Assembly (NCBI RefSeq): GCF_900172295.1
Contig: NZ_FWFL01000003.1
Coordinates: 310,001 to 374,000 of the forward strand
DNA from: Roseovarius litorisediminis
Lineage (GTDB): Bacteria > Pseudomonadota > Alphaproteobacteria > Rhodobacterales > Rhodobacteraceae
Direction: 5' to 3'
DNA: 64,000 bases
Shown here: piece after piece, positions 56,228-64,000 of the stretch
How the letters are laid out: every line of letters begins with the position of its first letter
Numbering within the stretch: the first letter of the stretch is position 1
Program-made: the position numbers and the translations under genes
The notes under the pieces: model-generated
What the model saw: the letters and a program-made list of their open reading frames with translations, nothing else
Databases searched by the model: none
Told to the model about the DNA's origin: nothing

Positions 56228-57139
56228 ATGCCTGAGATTACAGGAAAAAGCTGGATAATGGTGCTGACCCTGGGGCTGGTCTGGGGGGCGACGTTCCTGG
56301 TGATTGAGGTCGCACTGGAGGGGATCACACCCTTCTGGCTCGCCGCCGCCCGGATCGGGTTTGCATCCGCTCTGATGGTGGCGTTCTGGGGGCTGAGGGG
56401 TTTTAAGTTGTTTGAGCAACCTCTTGGAAAGGCGGATATTCTTCGGCTGATCTGGATCGGCGCATTGTCGTCTGCGGTGCCGTTCATGCTGCTAAGCTGG
56501 GGGCAGCAATTTGTCACCTCTGGTTTTGCGGGCGTGTCGATGGCGGCGGTGGCGTTGATTGTGCTGCCGCTGGCGCATTTCATGGTGCCGGGAGAGCGGC
56601 TGACCCTGCGCAAGGTGGCGGGTTTTGTCATTGGATTTGTCGGGGTGGTGATCCTGATTGGCGGGCAAGCCTTTGAATCTACAGGGGAGTCCATGGAGTT
56701 TTTTGGCCGGGCGGCCTGTCTGACGGCGGCGGGTTGTTATGCTCTCAGTTCGGTTCAGATGCGCAATCTGCCGACTGTGGACAGCATCGGCCTGAACGCA
56801 GTGACGCTGATCATCGGTGCGGTGATCGTGATTGCAGCGGCCTGGGCGGCCGAGGGGCCTCCACCGCAAGTGGACAGCAAGACATTGTATGTATTGATTT
56901 TTCTGGGCGTTGTGCCAACGGCGGGGGCCAGTCTGCTGAGGGTCATGGTGATCCGTACGGCGGGGCCAGTGTTCATGTCTCTGGTGAATTATCAGGTGCC
57001 GGTCTGGTCGGTGATACTGGGCGCGCTGATCCTGTCAGAGGCTTTGCCGCCCAGTTTGTTGCTAGCCTTGGGGCTGATCCTGTGTGGCGTGGGGCTGAGC
57101 CAGTACGGCGCGCTGAAGCGGCTGTTTGGCGGGGCATGA
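56228..57139 (+). CDS. EamA/DMT-family transporter
   Basis: A 303-residue integral membrane protein with about ten helices and two EamA repeats (first ends near 150; LGLVWGATFLVIEVALEG starts repeat one). The ATG at 56228 follows GGAG at 7-8 nt. It is the second DMT transporter in the window (the other is at 7493-8416), and they are not recent duplicates. Substrate unknown. Convergent with folP, stops 28 nt apart. Confidence 0.88.
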   Translation: MPEITGKSWIMVLTLGLVWGATFLVIEVALEGITPFWLAAARIGFASALMVAFWGLRGFKLFEQPLGKADILRLIWIGALSSAVPFMLLSWGQQFVTSGFAGVSMAAVALIVLPLAHFMVPGERLTLRKVAGFVIGFVGVVILIGGQAFESTGESMEFFGRAACLTAAGCYALSSVQMRNLPTVDSIGLNAVTLIIGAVIVIAAAWAAEGPPPQVDSKTLYVLIFLGVVPTAGASLLRVMVIRTAGPVFMSLVNYQVPVWSVILGALILSEALPPSLLLALGLILCGVGLSQYGALKRLFGGA

Positions 57140-57167
57140 AACCTACGCATTGTAAGAAAAGTACGTT

Positions 57168-58181
57168 TCAGCCCGTCTGACCCAGGGTTGCGGCCTGCCA
57201 CAGGCGCAGGGCCTCGGCGGTGTCGCCGACATCATGCACGCGCAAAAGCTGCACCCCCTGCGCCACCCCGGCGAGTGCCACGGCGATGGATCCGGGCGCG
57301 CGATTGCGGGCCTCGGCGGTGCCGCCGATTGTCCCGATGAAACGCTTGCGCGAGGCGCCCAAAAGGACGGGGCAGCCGAGCGCGTGAAAAAGTGAGAGAT
57401 TTTGCAAAAGCGTCAGGTTGTGTTCCAGCGTTTTGCCAAAACCAATGCCGGGATCGGTGATGATCTGACCGCGCGGGATGCCGGTGGCGACAAGGGTCTC
57501 AATCCGGTCCGACAGGTAGTCATAGATATCCAGCGCGACGTTGTCGTAGCGCGGATCACGCTGCATGATCTCGGGCGTACCTTGCGCGTGCATGACACAG
57601 ACCGGCAGGCCCGCTTCGGCGGCAAAGGGGGCCAAAGCGGGATCAAAGGTAAAGCCCGCGACATCGTTGATCAGGCCGGCGCCCGCCGCATGGGCGGCAC
57701 GGGCAACGGCGGCTTTGCGGGTGTCGATGGAAATCGGCACCTCGGCTTGCGCACGGATCGCTTTGATCACCGGGGCGGTGCGTTTGATTTCTTCGTCGAT
57801 GGACACCTCACTGGCACCGGGGCGGGTGGATTCGCCCCCCACATCGACGATCTGCGCGCCCTGGGCGATCATGGCATGGGTATGGGCAAGGGCCTGCGCG
57901 GGTTCAAAATGTTCGCCCCCGTCCGAGAAACTGTCGGGTGTGACATTGAGAATGCCCATCAGGCAGGGTTTGGACAGGTCCAGTCCGGCTATGGATGCGC
58001 GCGGGGCGGTGAGGCGCTCTAGCACATCCCTTGGCGCGTCAGAGGCGGCAATCAGGCGCGAGGCGGCGTCACGGTGTAATTCCTCGACCGTGTCGAACCA
58101 TGTCCAGCCCCCGGCAAGCGTGTAAGCGCCCGAGGGGCGGGCGTGGTCGGTTCGGGCAACGGGGCGATAGTAAGTCGTCAT
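57168..58181 (-). CDS. folP: Dihydropteroate synthase FolP
   Basis: A 337-residue enzyme joining p-aminobenzoate to the pterin, the sulfonamide target. The TIM-barrel core starts at PCLMGILNVTPDSFSDGG (about 72-89), followed by DVGGESTRPGA and DPGIGFGKT. An extra N-terminal region of about 65 residues with no pterin motif is unusual and has no named domain. The folB-type gene ends 6 nt upstream of its start on the same strand. Confidence 0.93.
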   Translation of the reverse strand: MTTYYRPVARTDHARPSGAYTLAGGWTWFDTVEELHRDAASRLIAASDAPRDVLERLTAPRASIAGLDLSKPCLMGILNVTPDSFSDGGEHFEPAQALAHTHAMIAQGAQIVDVGGESTRPGASEVSIDEEIKRTAPVIKAIRAQAEVPISIDTRKAAVARAAHAAGAGLINDVAGFTFDPALAPFAAEAGLPVCVMHAQGTPEIMQRDPRYDNVALDIYDYLSDRIETLVATGIPRGQIITDPGIGFGKTLEHNLTLLQNLSLFHALGCPVLLGASRKRFIGTIGGTAEARNRAPGSIAVALAGVAQGVQLLRVHDVGDTAEALRLWQAATLGQTG

Positions 58182-58187
58182 CGGAGT

Positions 58188-59117
58188 TCAGAGGCCCGAC
58201 TGTGCGATATCCTGCACCAGCACCGGCACGGATGACCGTGTGGGTGGGCGTTCGCCGATCAGCAGCAGGTCAGAGGCCTCGATATGGCCCGAGAACCAGG
58301 CGGCCAATGCGACCGGGTCGTTGGGGCCGACGGTGGGGCCGTCGACCGCGTCGAGAACGATCTTGGAGGGGGCCCAGACGCTGATCTGGCCGTTCTTCAT
58401 CGCCCAGTCCAGCTCGGTCCGGGTGGAAACGACAACGCAGCGGTTATCGCGGCCTGCCAGTACCCAGGCGTTTTGTTCGATGGCCAGCAGATCAACCCGG
58501 CGTTGGGTCATGCGGTGGCCGGTCTTGGGACTGTCGGTTGCGGACTGGCCGACACACAGGATCACCGGTTCGGCCCGCGCTTCAAGCTGATCCAGCCATT
58601 GCGGCAGGTTGGCGGATCGGATCGCGGCGTTGGTCAGGAACACCACATGCGGGTGCGGCGTGGTGTCGGCATGGGGGCTGACCGGTTTGGTTTTGAGGTC
58701 ATCGACCGAGCGGACGATTTCAACACCCAGGGCGCCCGGGCCACGATCAAGTTTTTCGACGCGCACGAAAGTCCGCACTGCCTGGGGTTCCCAAAGGATG
58801 CGCTCGGCGATGCGTTCGGCCAGGGTTTCCAACAGGTTCAGACGTTCCTCGGCCAGTTCGGCGGCGATCGCCTCGGTCACCTTGTCGTAGCTGAGGATGC
58901 GGTCCACGTCGTCATCCAGCGGGTTGGTGATCGGGCGGACCTCAACGACAACGTTGAAACAGATACGCTGGGTGGTGCCACGCTCGGCCTGGAACGCGCC
59001 GATTTCGACCTCGACGATATGATCCCGCAACGAGATGCGATCCAACGGGCCATCGGGGGCGGTGGCATCGGCGCGTTCGGCGGGATGCTCGAAGGCGAGG
59101 CGGATTTCGTTGCTCAT
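58188..59117 (-). CDS. folB: Dihydroneopterin aldolase FolB fused to an amino-acid-kinase-like domain
   Basis: A 309-residue protein, more than twice the usual FolB size. Residues about 20-135 are a FolB domain (RISLRDHIVEVEIGAF, then SYDKVTEAIAAEL and the NLLETLAERIAERIL segment). The remaining about 170 residues are unlike FolB. VVFLTNAAIRSANLPQWLD, RMTQRRVDLLAIEQNAWVL and a late GPNDPVALAAWFSG resemble small amino-acid-kinase-fold proteins. The tail could be catalytic or regulatory. The start at 59117 (MSNEIRLAFEHP) gives a normal leader. It is followed by folP, so folate synthesis is certain for the first half. Confidence 0.8.
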   Translation of the reverse strand: MSNEIRLAFEHPAERADATAPDGPLDRISLRDHIVEVEIGAFQAERGTTQRICFNVVVEVRPITNPLDDDVDRILSYDKVTEAIAAELAEERLNLLETLAERIAERILWEPQAVRTFVRVEKLDRGPGALGVEIVRSVDDLKTKPVSPHADTTPHPHVVFLTNAAIRSANLPQWLDQLEARAEPVILCVGQSATDSPKTGHRMTQRRVDLLAIEQNAWVLAGRDNRCVVVSTRTELDWAMKNGQISVWAPSKIVLDAVDGPTVGPNDPVALAAWFSGHIEASDLLLIGERPPTRSSVPVLVQDIAQSGL

Positions 59118-59332
59118 TTTCAATGCGCTCCGGGTGTCATGCCTGCGGGGCATAACATGCAGGGCAGGGCCCGGGGAAGGGTGAATGCGACAGTCAGGGT
59201 GGCGGGGGCGGCAAGTTGTTGCGAAGGCAGAGCCGGGGCGATGGTGGGGTCAAGCTTTTTTGCGGCTTACCACGGATGTGCTAGATTGATGAAATTACAG
59301 GCAGCGTTACCGGTTATAAAAGGTGAGGTATC

Positions 59333-59860
59333 ATGAGACTTCGAACCGTTGTTCTTGGAGGTTTTGCGCTGGCGCTTGCATCCTGCGCCATTCCCCGAAC
59401 CGATTCTGTGGCGCGTCTGAGTTCTTATCCGGTCGTGTCCGGAGGAACCTATACATCCGGAGGGGGGATTTCTGTCGCTGTCGACCTGCGCGAGATTGGC
59501 GGATTGACGGCTGTTTGCGGTGTCTGGGCAATCAGCCGCCAGCAATCCGTTCTCACCAAATTTGCAGAACGTCAGGTGCTGGGCTCCAGCGCTGTTTACC
59601 TGGGGCAGGACCATATCCTTAGCAATTTCCTTTTCATGCGGCGGGTAGATCCGGCGCCCTCCTATGGTGGGAAAATGGCGAATTGCACGCGGACCGACAG
59701 GGTTTGGCGCCAGAGTTATGCGGCTTCAAAGCCGGTGATACGCATGCCGCGCCAGATCGTTGCCAACGAATCTGACGGTTTCGGCGGGCTTTGGGGGATT
59801 GGATTGGGCGGGCCCGTTATCTGGTTCCGTCAAACCGGCCCCGGAGCGGGCGACAGTTAA
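59333..59860 (+). CDS. Predicted lipoprotein, unknown
   Basis: A 175-residue protein with signal peptide MRLRTVVLGGFALALASC and lipobox Cys18. The mature part is beta-rich with two further Cys (VCGVW; NCTRTDR) that could form a disulfide, a Gly-rich start (SGGTYTSGGGISV) and a Gly/Trp-rich end (FGGLWGIGLGGPVIWF). I recognise no family. It should be anchored to the inner or outer membrane on the periplasmic side. A strong terminator follows. Confidence 0.75.
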   Translation: MRLRTVVLGGFALALASCAIPRTDSVARLSSYPVVSGGTYTSGGGISVAVDLREIGGLTAVCGVWAISRQQSVLTKFAERQVLGSSAVYLGQDHILSNFLFMRRVDPAPSYGGKMANCTRTDRVWRQSYAASKPVIRMPRQIVANESDGFGGLWGIGLGGPVIWFRQTGPGAGDS

Positions 59861-59891
59861 GGGTTCGTTCAGATCAGGGCCAGGCAAATAT

Positions 59892-59922
59892 AAAAGCCCC
59901 CGGCGCAGGACCGGGGGCTTTT
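59892..59922. terminator. Bidirectional terminator between the lipoprotein and cytochrome oxidase genes
   Basis: AAAAGCCCCCGG (59892-59903) pairs perfectly with CCGGGGGCTTTT (59911-59922) around a 7-nt loop. The A/T ends give U-tracts in both directions. It lies 31 nt past the lipoprotein stop and 61 nt past the end of the convergent ctaD gene. Confidence 0.9.
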
Positions 59923-59983
59923 GTGTGTCTCAGAGGTTTGGAGTTTTGCATCAATCCTTGAACCAGACTAAATGCAAAACGCT

Positions 59984-61657
59984 TTAGTGCGCGTGGCCTT
60001 TATCCCATTCTTCCTGCTTGGGAAGAATTTCGAACGTGTGTTCGGGTGGGGGTGAGGACACGGTCCATTCCAGTGTATCGGCGTATTCGTTCCAGGGGTT
60101 GTTCTCGGTCACTTTTGCGCCGCGCAGCAGCGAGTAGATCACGATACCGAAGAAGAAGACGAAGGATGCGAAGGACAGGAATGCGCCCATCGACGACCAC
60201 CAGTTCCAGGGCGCAAAGGCCTCGGGGTAGTCGATGTAACGGCGCGGCATGCCCTGACGGCCCAGGAAATGTTGCGGGAAGAATGTAAGGTTCGCCCCGA
60301 TGAACATCGCCCAGAAGTGCAGTTTGCCAGCCCATTCAGGATACATCTTGCCTGTCATCTTGGGGAAGTAGAAGTAGATCCCTGCGAAGATGGCAAAGAC
60401 GGCGCCAAGCGACATCACATAGTGGAAGTGTGCCACGACGTAATAGGTGTCGTGATAGGCCCGGTCGATACCTGCCTGTGACAGAACGATGCCGGTCACA
60501 CCGCCCACGGTGAACAGGAACAGGAAGCCAAAAGCCCAGAGCATGGGTGTCTTGAATTCGATCGAGCCGCCCCACATTGTGGCGATCCAGCTGAACACCT
60601 TCACACCCGTCGGCACCGCGATGACCATCGTCGCCAGCATGAAGTAACTTTGCTGAGTCAGCGACATGCCAACCGTGTACATGTGGTGCGCCCACACAAC
60701 AAAGCCAAGGCCGCCGATGGCGATCAGAGCCCAGACCATCGGAAGGTAACCGAAGATCGGTTTGCGGCTGAAGGTGCCAATCACATGAGAGATGATGCCA
60801 AATCCCGGAAGGATAATGATATACACCTCGGGGTGACCAAAGAACCACAGGATATGCTGATAAAGGATCGGATCACCGCCACCGGCAGGATCAAAGAACG
60901 TCGTGCCGAAGTTCCGGTCGGTCAGCAGCATGGTGATGGCGCCCGCCAGAACCGGCAGCGACAGCAGAATGAGCCAGGCCGTGACGAAGATCGACCATGA
61001 GAACAGCGGCACCTTGAACAGTGTCATGCCCGGGGCGCGCATGTTCAGGAAGGTGGTGATCATGTTGATCGCCCCAAGGATCGAACTGGCGCCCGATACG
61101 TGCACGGCAAAGATAGCCAGATCCATCGAAATGCCCTGTTCGGTCGTCGATAGCGGCGGATAAAGCACCCAGCCCACGCCCGAGCCCAGCTGGCCATTGC
61201 CACCCGGTGCCAGAAGCGAGGCAACCCCAAGCGATGTCCCGGCGACATACATCCAGAACGACAAGTTATTCATCCGCGGGAAGGCCATATCGGGTGCGCC
61301 GATCTGCAGCGGCATGAAGAAGTTGCCGAAGCCGCCAAAAAGAGCCGGAATCACCACGAAGAACATCATAAGCACACCGTGATAGGTGATCATGACGTTC
61401 CAGAGATGCCCGTTGGGGGTACATTCGCCGGCAGCAGCTGCGGTGAAACGCGCGCCTTCCAGACACATGTACTGAACACCCGGTTCCATCAGTTCCAGCC
61501 GCATGTAGACGGTGAAAAGAACCGAGATCAGGCCGACAAGCGCCGAAACCACCAGATAAAGGATACCGATATCCTTGTGGTTGGTCGACATGAACCAGCG
61601 GGTAAAGAACCCGCGTTCGTCATGATGCTCGTGGCCGTGAATGGCTGCATCTGCCAT
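59984..61657 (-). CDS. ctaD: Cytochrome c oxidase subunit I (aa3-type)
   Basis: A 557-residue heme-copper oxidase subunit with twelve membrane helices. Heme and CuB ligands are visible: the low-spin heme His in MITYHGVLM, the [13 protein letters not shown] segment holding the CuB His and the cross-linked Tyr, and [16 protein letters not shown] with the heme a3 and low-spin heme His residues. AGGAGG precedes the ATG at 61657. It is encoded alone here, without subunits II and III. An FnrL-type box about 107 nt upstream suggests oxygen control. Confidence 0.96.
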   Translation of the reverse strand: MADAAIHGHEHHDERGFFTRWFMSTNHKDIGILYLVVSALVGLISVLFTVYMRLELMEPGVQYMCLEGARFTAAAAGECTPNGHLWNVMITYHGVLMMFFVVIPALFGGFGNFFMPLQIGAPDMAFPRMNNLSFWMYVAGTSLGVASLLAPGGNGQLGSGVGWVLYPPLSTTEQGISMDLAIFAVHVSGASSILGAINMITTFLNMRAPGMTLFKVPLFSWSIFVTAWLILLSLPVLAGAITMLLTDRNFGTTFFDPAGGGDPILYQHILWFFGHPEVYIIILPGFGIISHVIGTFSRKPIFGYLPMVWALIAIGGLGFVVWAHHMYTVGMSLTQQSYFMLATMVIAVPTGVKVFSWIATMWGGSIEFKTPMLWAFGFLFLFTVGGVTGIVLSQAGIDRAYHDTYYVVAHFHYVMSLGAVFAIFAGIYFYFPKMTGKMYPEWAGKLHFWAMFIGANLTFFPQHFLGRQGMPRRYIDYPEAFAPWNWWSSMGAFLSFASFVFFFGIVIYSLLRGAKVTENNPWNEYADTLEWTVSSPPPEHTFEILPKQEEWDKGHAH

Positions 61658-62002
61658 TGTTTGCCTCCTGCTGGTATGTTGCAGGGCGCACGACGACTGC
61701 CGCCACACGCCCGTGATCCATTCTGGTTTTAGAATGTCGGCGCGTCAGGGGCAATGTCAGAGTTTGATTTAAATCAAAGAATTTTGTCGCACCCTTGGGC
61801 CGCGTGTCCGGGGTACGAACCCAACATTCGGGACAGGCAGGCCTTGAGCAATCCAAATTGCTCTGATCGATGGGATATGAGCAGCCGAGTCGTCCCGAAA
61901 GGTAAGGTTTTCAAGAATTTTTTTAATCGTGAAATTTTGGTAGGATCGACCACGGCTCAGGGTTTGGGCCGGAATTCAAGACTATCGATTCCCAGAATAT
62001 TA
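61658..62002. other. Divergent intergenic region between ctaD and the second VPLPA-CTERM gene
   Basis: 345 nt without a supported gene, holding the FnrL-type box at 61764-61777 and presumably the promoters of both flanking genes. A plus-strand open frame runs through 61754-62002, but its residues do not look like a protein and it is taken as leader. Confidence 0.6.
61764..61777. promoter_or_regulatory. FNR/FnrL-type binding site
   Basis: TTGAT-TTAA-ATCAA, a perfect match to the FNR consensus TTGAT-N4-ATCAA. It lies about 107 nt upstream of the ctaD ATG and about 225 nt before the VPLPA-CTERM gene. In relatives FnrL reshapes respiration when oxygen falls, so repression of the low-affinity aa3 oxidase is the natural reading. 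Confidence 0.75.
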
Positions 62003-62680
62003 TTGAAAGGAAAATGCGTTATTAGACATCTGATTACGACCTTGATGCTGATCGGCATCCCATTGGCCGCGCCCGCCGCTGTTGTTGATCTTGAGATCAC
62101 GGGATCATGGCAAGCCAGCGACTATGATGTAACCTCGGCCGGACCCGATTCACCACTGGGTATTCCCGAAGAGAATGACGACAAGGTTTTCGGAACAAGC
62201 CCGTCGGCAGGATCGACTACCTTTACCCTGCAGGTGGAGACGTCGAGTGTGGTTCATTTTGCAACCGGAGAATTCGGCGTCACGCACGATTGGTTCGGGT
62301 ATGATCTGGTATCGCTTCCGGGCGGTCACAGCTTTGGGTCGGCCACCTGGGATACAGCGGACATTCTGACGGGCCTTGTCGGCCCGAACGGGTCAACCGC
62401 CGCTTTGTGGACTGATACAGATCTGACTCTTGCTGATCCCACCCGGCTGTCGTTTCGCATGTTTGGCGACTGGGAGGGTAGCAATGCCGATTTATTCATC
62501 GGATCGCGGACTGCGACCACGATCGGCGATCAATTCCTGATGTGGGAATATTTCGGAGGCGAGGAAATCCGGTCGTCAAGCTATTCGGCCAGTGTGGGCG
62601 CGGTGCCGCTGCCTGCCTCTTCGCTTTTGTTGCTGAGCGGCCTTTTTGCTGTCTCGCGCCTACGCAAACGAAGCTTGTGA
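62003..62680 (+). CDS. VPLPA-CTERM sorting domain protein (second copy)
   Basis: About 225 residues: signal peptide (hydrophobic core LITTLMLIGIPLAAPA, cleavage before AVVDLE), then a beta-rich body with many Asp/Gly/Thr. The C-terminal sorting tail is VPLPASSLLLLSG plus hydrophobic helix and SRLRKRSL. The start is uncertain. TTG at 62003 gives a good signal peptide but has no ribosome binding site. An ATG at 62014 has GAAAGGAAA in front but meets a TAG after three codons and is one base out of frame. The tail is processed by an exosortase in related species. Confidence 0.7.
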   Translation: MKGKCVIRHLITTLMLIGIPLAAPAAVVDLEITGSWQASDYDVTSAGPDSPLGIPEENDDKVFGTSPSAGSTTFTLQVETSSVVHFATGEFGVTHDWFGYDLVSLPGGHSFGSATWDTADILTGLVGPNGSTAALWTDTDLTLADPTRLSFRMFGDWEGSNADLFIGSRTATTIGDQFLMWEYFGGEEIRSSSYSASVGAVPLPASSLLLLSGLFAVSRLRKRSL

Positions 62681-62796
62681 GCTGATTGAACTGGCGGGCG
62701 CAGCGGCGGTGTGCTGTTGCGCCCGTATCAGAACCAGGGTTTTTGACCTACCAGGCCTGTTTCGCAGGGGCGTGTCGCAGGCGAAAACTGTTTGCG

Positions 62797-63210
62797 CTAC
62801 TCGGTCGAGAATGTACCCAGATAAGCCGCGACATCTTCGCCACCCTTCCTGAGTTTGAAGCTCATCTTGGCGCGGGCTTTGGGATCGTCGAGCTCTTTTT
62901 TCAGATAGGCCGTCGGATCCTGTACGTATTCGGCCAGTTTCTCTTCGTCCCAGACAAGGCCTGCCTCGCCCGCAGAGATCATCGATTTGGAATATTTGAA
63001 CCCTTCAACCGAACCTGCCGCGCGCCCGATGGCGCCAAAAAGGTTTGGGCCGGTCCTACCGCCTTTGACGATGGTTTCATCCGGCGATGCGATCGTGTGA
63101 CAGGATTTGCATTTTTTGAAAATCTTCTCGCCCGCATCAGCGTCACCCGATGCAAGCGCGGGCAGGGACAGGGCCAGTAAGGCGGCGGAAGCTGTCAGAA
63201 AGAGTTTCAT
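62797..63210 (-). CDS. cycA: Soluble class I cytochrome c (c2/c550 type)
   Basis: A 137-residue periplasmic cytochrome. Signal peptide 1-20 (cleavage near ALA-SG), heme motif CKSCH (Cys34, Cys37, His38), and probable sixth ligand Met116 in KMSFKL. The size and the extra loops fit the cytochrome c2/c550 family, the electron donor to cytochrome c oxidase in these bacteria. ctaD is 1.1 kb away on the same strand, with the VPLPA-CTERM gene between. Confidence 0.88.
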   Translation of the reverse strand: MKLFLTASAALLALSLPALASGDADAGEKIFKKCKSCHTIASPDETIVKGGRTGPNLFGAIGRAAGSVEGFKYSKSMISAGEAGLVWDEEKLAEYVQDPTAYLKKELDDPKARAKMSFKLRKGGEDVAAYLGTFSTE

Positions 63211-63500
63211 CGGTAACCTCGTTTGTTGGGGCAGGGTGTCTGCCACCACATGATAGCTGTGAGCGGCGTCCTGCAAGCCGCGCAGTGGATTTCGCAAGCG
63301 ATTGTGATGGGGTGTGAATGTTGGGCGTTTGGGGGCAGTGCCGATGTTCGCTCAGAAGGGTGAATACTGCCATTTTCGGCCTGCGGGCTTTGTTTCTTGA
63401 CGAAGATGCTGACCTGTCTGCAGGCATGCGGCCCTACAAAACTGGTCAAATTTGTGATAGTCTCGCCCTATTAGACAAGGCTTTTCAGGGAGGATATTAC

Positions 63501-64000
63501 ATGCGTGTGAACAACAGTCATCGGTTGCTTTTTGACAGTGGTACGGCCGTTCCGTTTCTGGAGACCCCGAACAAAAGCGGCAAATTGTCGGGCGGTAAAC
63601 CCAAATACGTTATCATTCATTATACGGCGGGCGGGTCTGGCAACAGCGCAATCAACGTTTTCCGCAATCCTGCGCACAAGGCCTCGGCGCATTTCGTTCT
63701 TGGGCATGACGGGGCAATCACGCAGATGGCACGGCTGGATGAAAAGTGCTGGCATGCCGGGCGTAGCAAATGGGATGGTCTTGTGGGGTTGAACAGCCAT
63801 TCGGTTGGAATCGAGATTGCCAACTGGGGCTGGCTGAAAGGTGGCAACGGTAACTGGAAATCCCATGTCGGCACCCGGGTTGAGGATGCACGGGTCATTG
63901 TCGCCCGTCACCGAAATGGCGGCGCGCTTTTGGGGTGGGAAATCTTTGACGAGGTCCAGTTCATGACCTGTGTCGATATGGTGCGCGCGATTGCCGATAA
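63501..64000 (+). CDS. N-acetylmuramoyl-L-alanine amidase, 3' end cut by window edge
   Basis: The first 166 residues of a zinc amidase (Amidase_2 fold) run off the right edge. VIIHYTAGGSGNSAINVF carries the first zinc His, ASAHFVLGHDGAITQMARLD is the typical second strand, and NSHSVGIEIANWGW follows. The last zinc ligand region is not in view. GGGAGGATATTAC is an excellent ribosome binding site for the ATG at 63501. There is no signal peptide. It is the second amidase of the window and not closely similar to the one at 44092. Confidence 0.87.
   Translation, partial: MRVNNSHRLLFDSGTAVPFLETPNKSGKLSGGKPKYVIIHYTAGGSGNSAINVFRNPAHKASAHFVLGHDGAITQMARLDEKCWHAGRSKWDGLVGLNSHSVGIEIANWGWLKGGNGNWKSHVGTRVEDARVIVARHRNGGALLGWEIFDEVQFMTCVDMVRAIAD

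Overview
The window looks like chromosome from a marine alphaproteobacterium of the Rhodobacteraceae (Roseobacter group). This rests on five things: a metK leader that matches the SAM/SAH riboswitch, a type known mainly from Rhodobacterales; a divergent irr / fabA-fabB-fabI locus; two proteins with VPLPA-CTERM sorting tails; a perfect FnrL-type box upstream of an aa3 oxidase subunit I gene; and genes of 2-trimethylaminoethylphosphonate use. The DNA is GC-rich and densely coding. I found no prophage, no CRISPR array and no tRNA gene. The only transposon trace is a decayed IS3 OrfA fragment. Both window edges cut a gene.

Layout. 1-4.3 kb: end of a sulfotransferase, then a CaiB/BaiF CoA-transferase with an acyl-CoA dehydrogenase, and a convergent enolase-superfamily sugar-acid enzyme. 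4.5-7.3 kb (minus): a TmpA/TmpB-like oxygenase pair expected to turn 2-trimethylaminoethylphosphonate into glycine betaine and phosphate, with a zinc alcohol dehydrogenase upstream. 7.5-13.1 kb (minus): an EamA transporter and a tightly packed catabolic set (haloacid dehalogenase-like, alpha/beta hydrolase, serine/threonine dehydratase-like, EEP hydrolase, enol-lactonase-like). 13.3-19.4 kb: FKBP, quinone reductase, Irr and the anaerobic-type unsaturated fatty acid genes fabABI. 20.3-27.8 kb: housekeeping run miaB, phoH, ybeY, corC, lnt, riboswitch-metK, trmB. 27.8-29.4 kb: the least ordinary DNA, with a GTACG repeat array, the IS3 remnant, a VPLPA-CTERM protein and a frameshifted gene tail.

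30.4-38.2 kb (minus) is a long same-strand run of terC, two XpaC-like genes, a 27-codon membrane ORF, telA, a DUF2927 lipoprotein, an SPFH protein, a double zinc-ribbon membrane protein and a nitroreductase. It resembles the TelA/XpaC/TerC and YdjG/YdjI envelope-stress modules of other bacteria, but in an unusual combination. 38.3-46.5 kb: GlxA-type regulator, rluB, tadA, gatCA, an Excalibur lipoprotein with a cell-wall amidase, RNase P RNA, yqeY. 46.7-50 kb: carA and a large membrane glycosyltransferase with a probable MshEN-like N-terminal region. That gene is preceded by four TTAA boxes at exact 11-bp spacing, the pattern of overlapping CtrA sites.

50-64 kb: GntR regulator, HAD nucleotidase, a ubiquinone-type FAD hydroxylase, a class V aminotransferase, two overlapping Lrp/AsnC genes divergent from ilvC, folP and an unusual FolB fused to an amino-acid-kinase-like domain, cytochrome oxidase subunit I, a second VPLPA-CTERM protein, a soluble cytochrome c and the start of a second cell-wall amidase.
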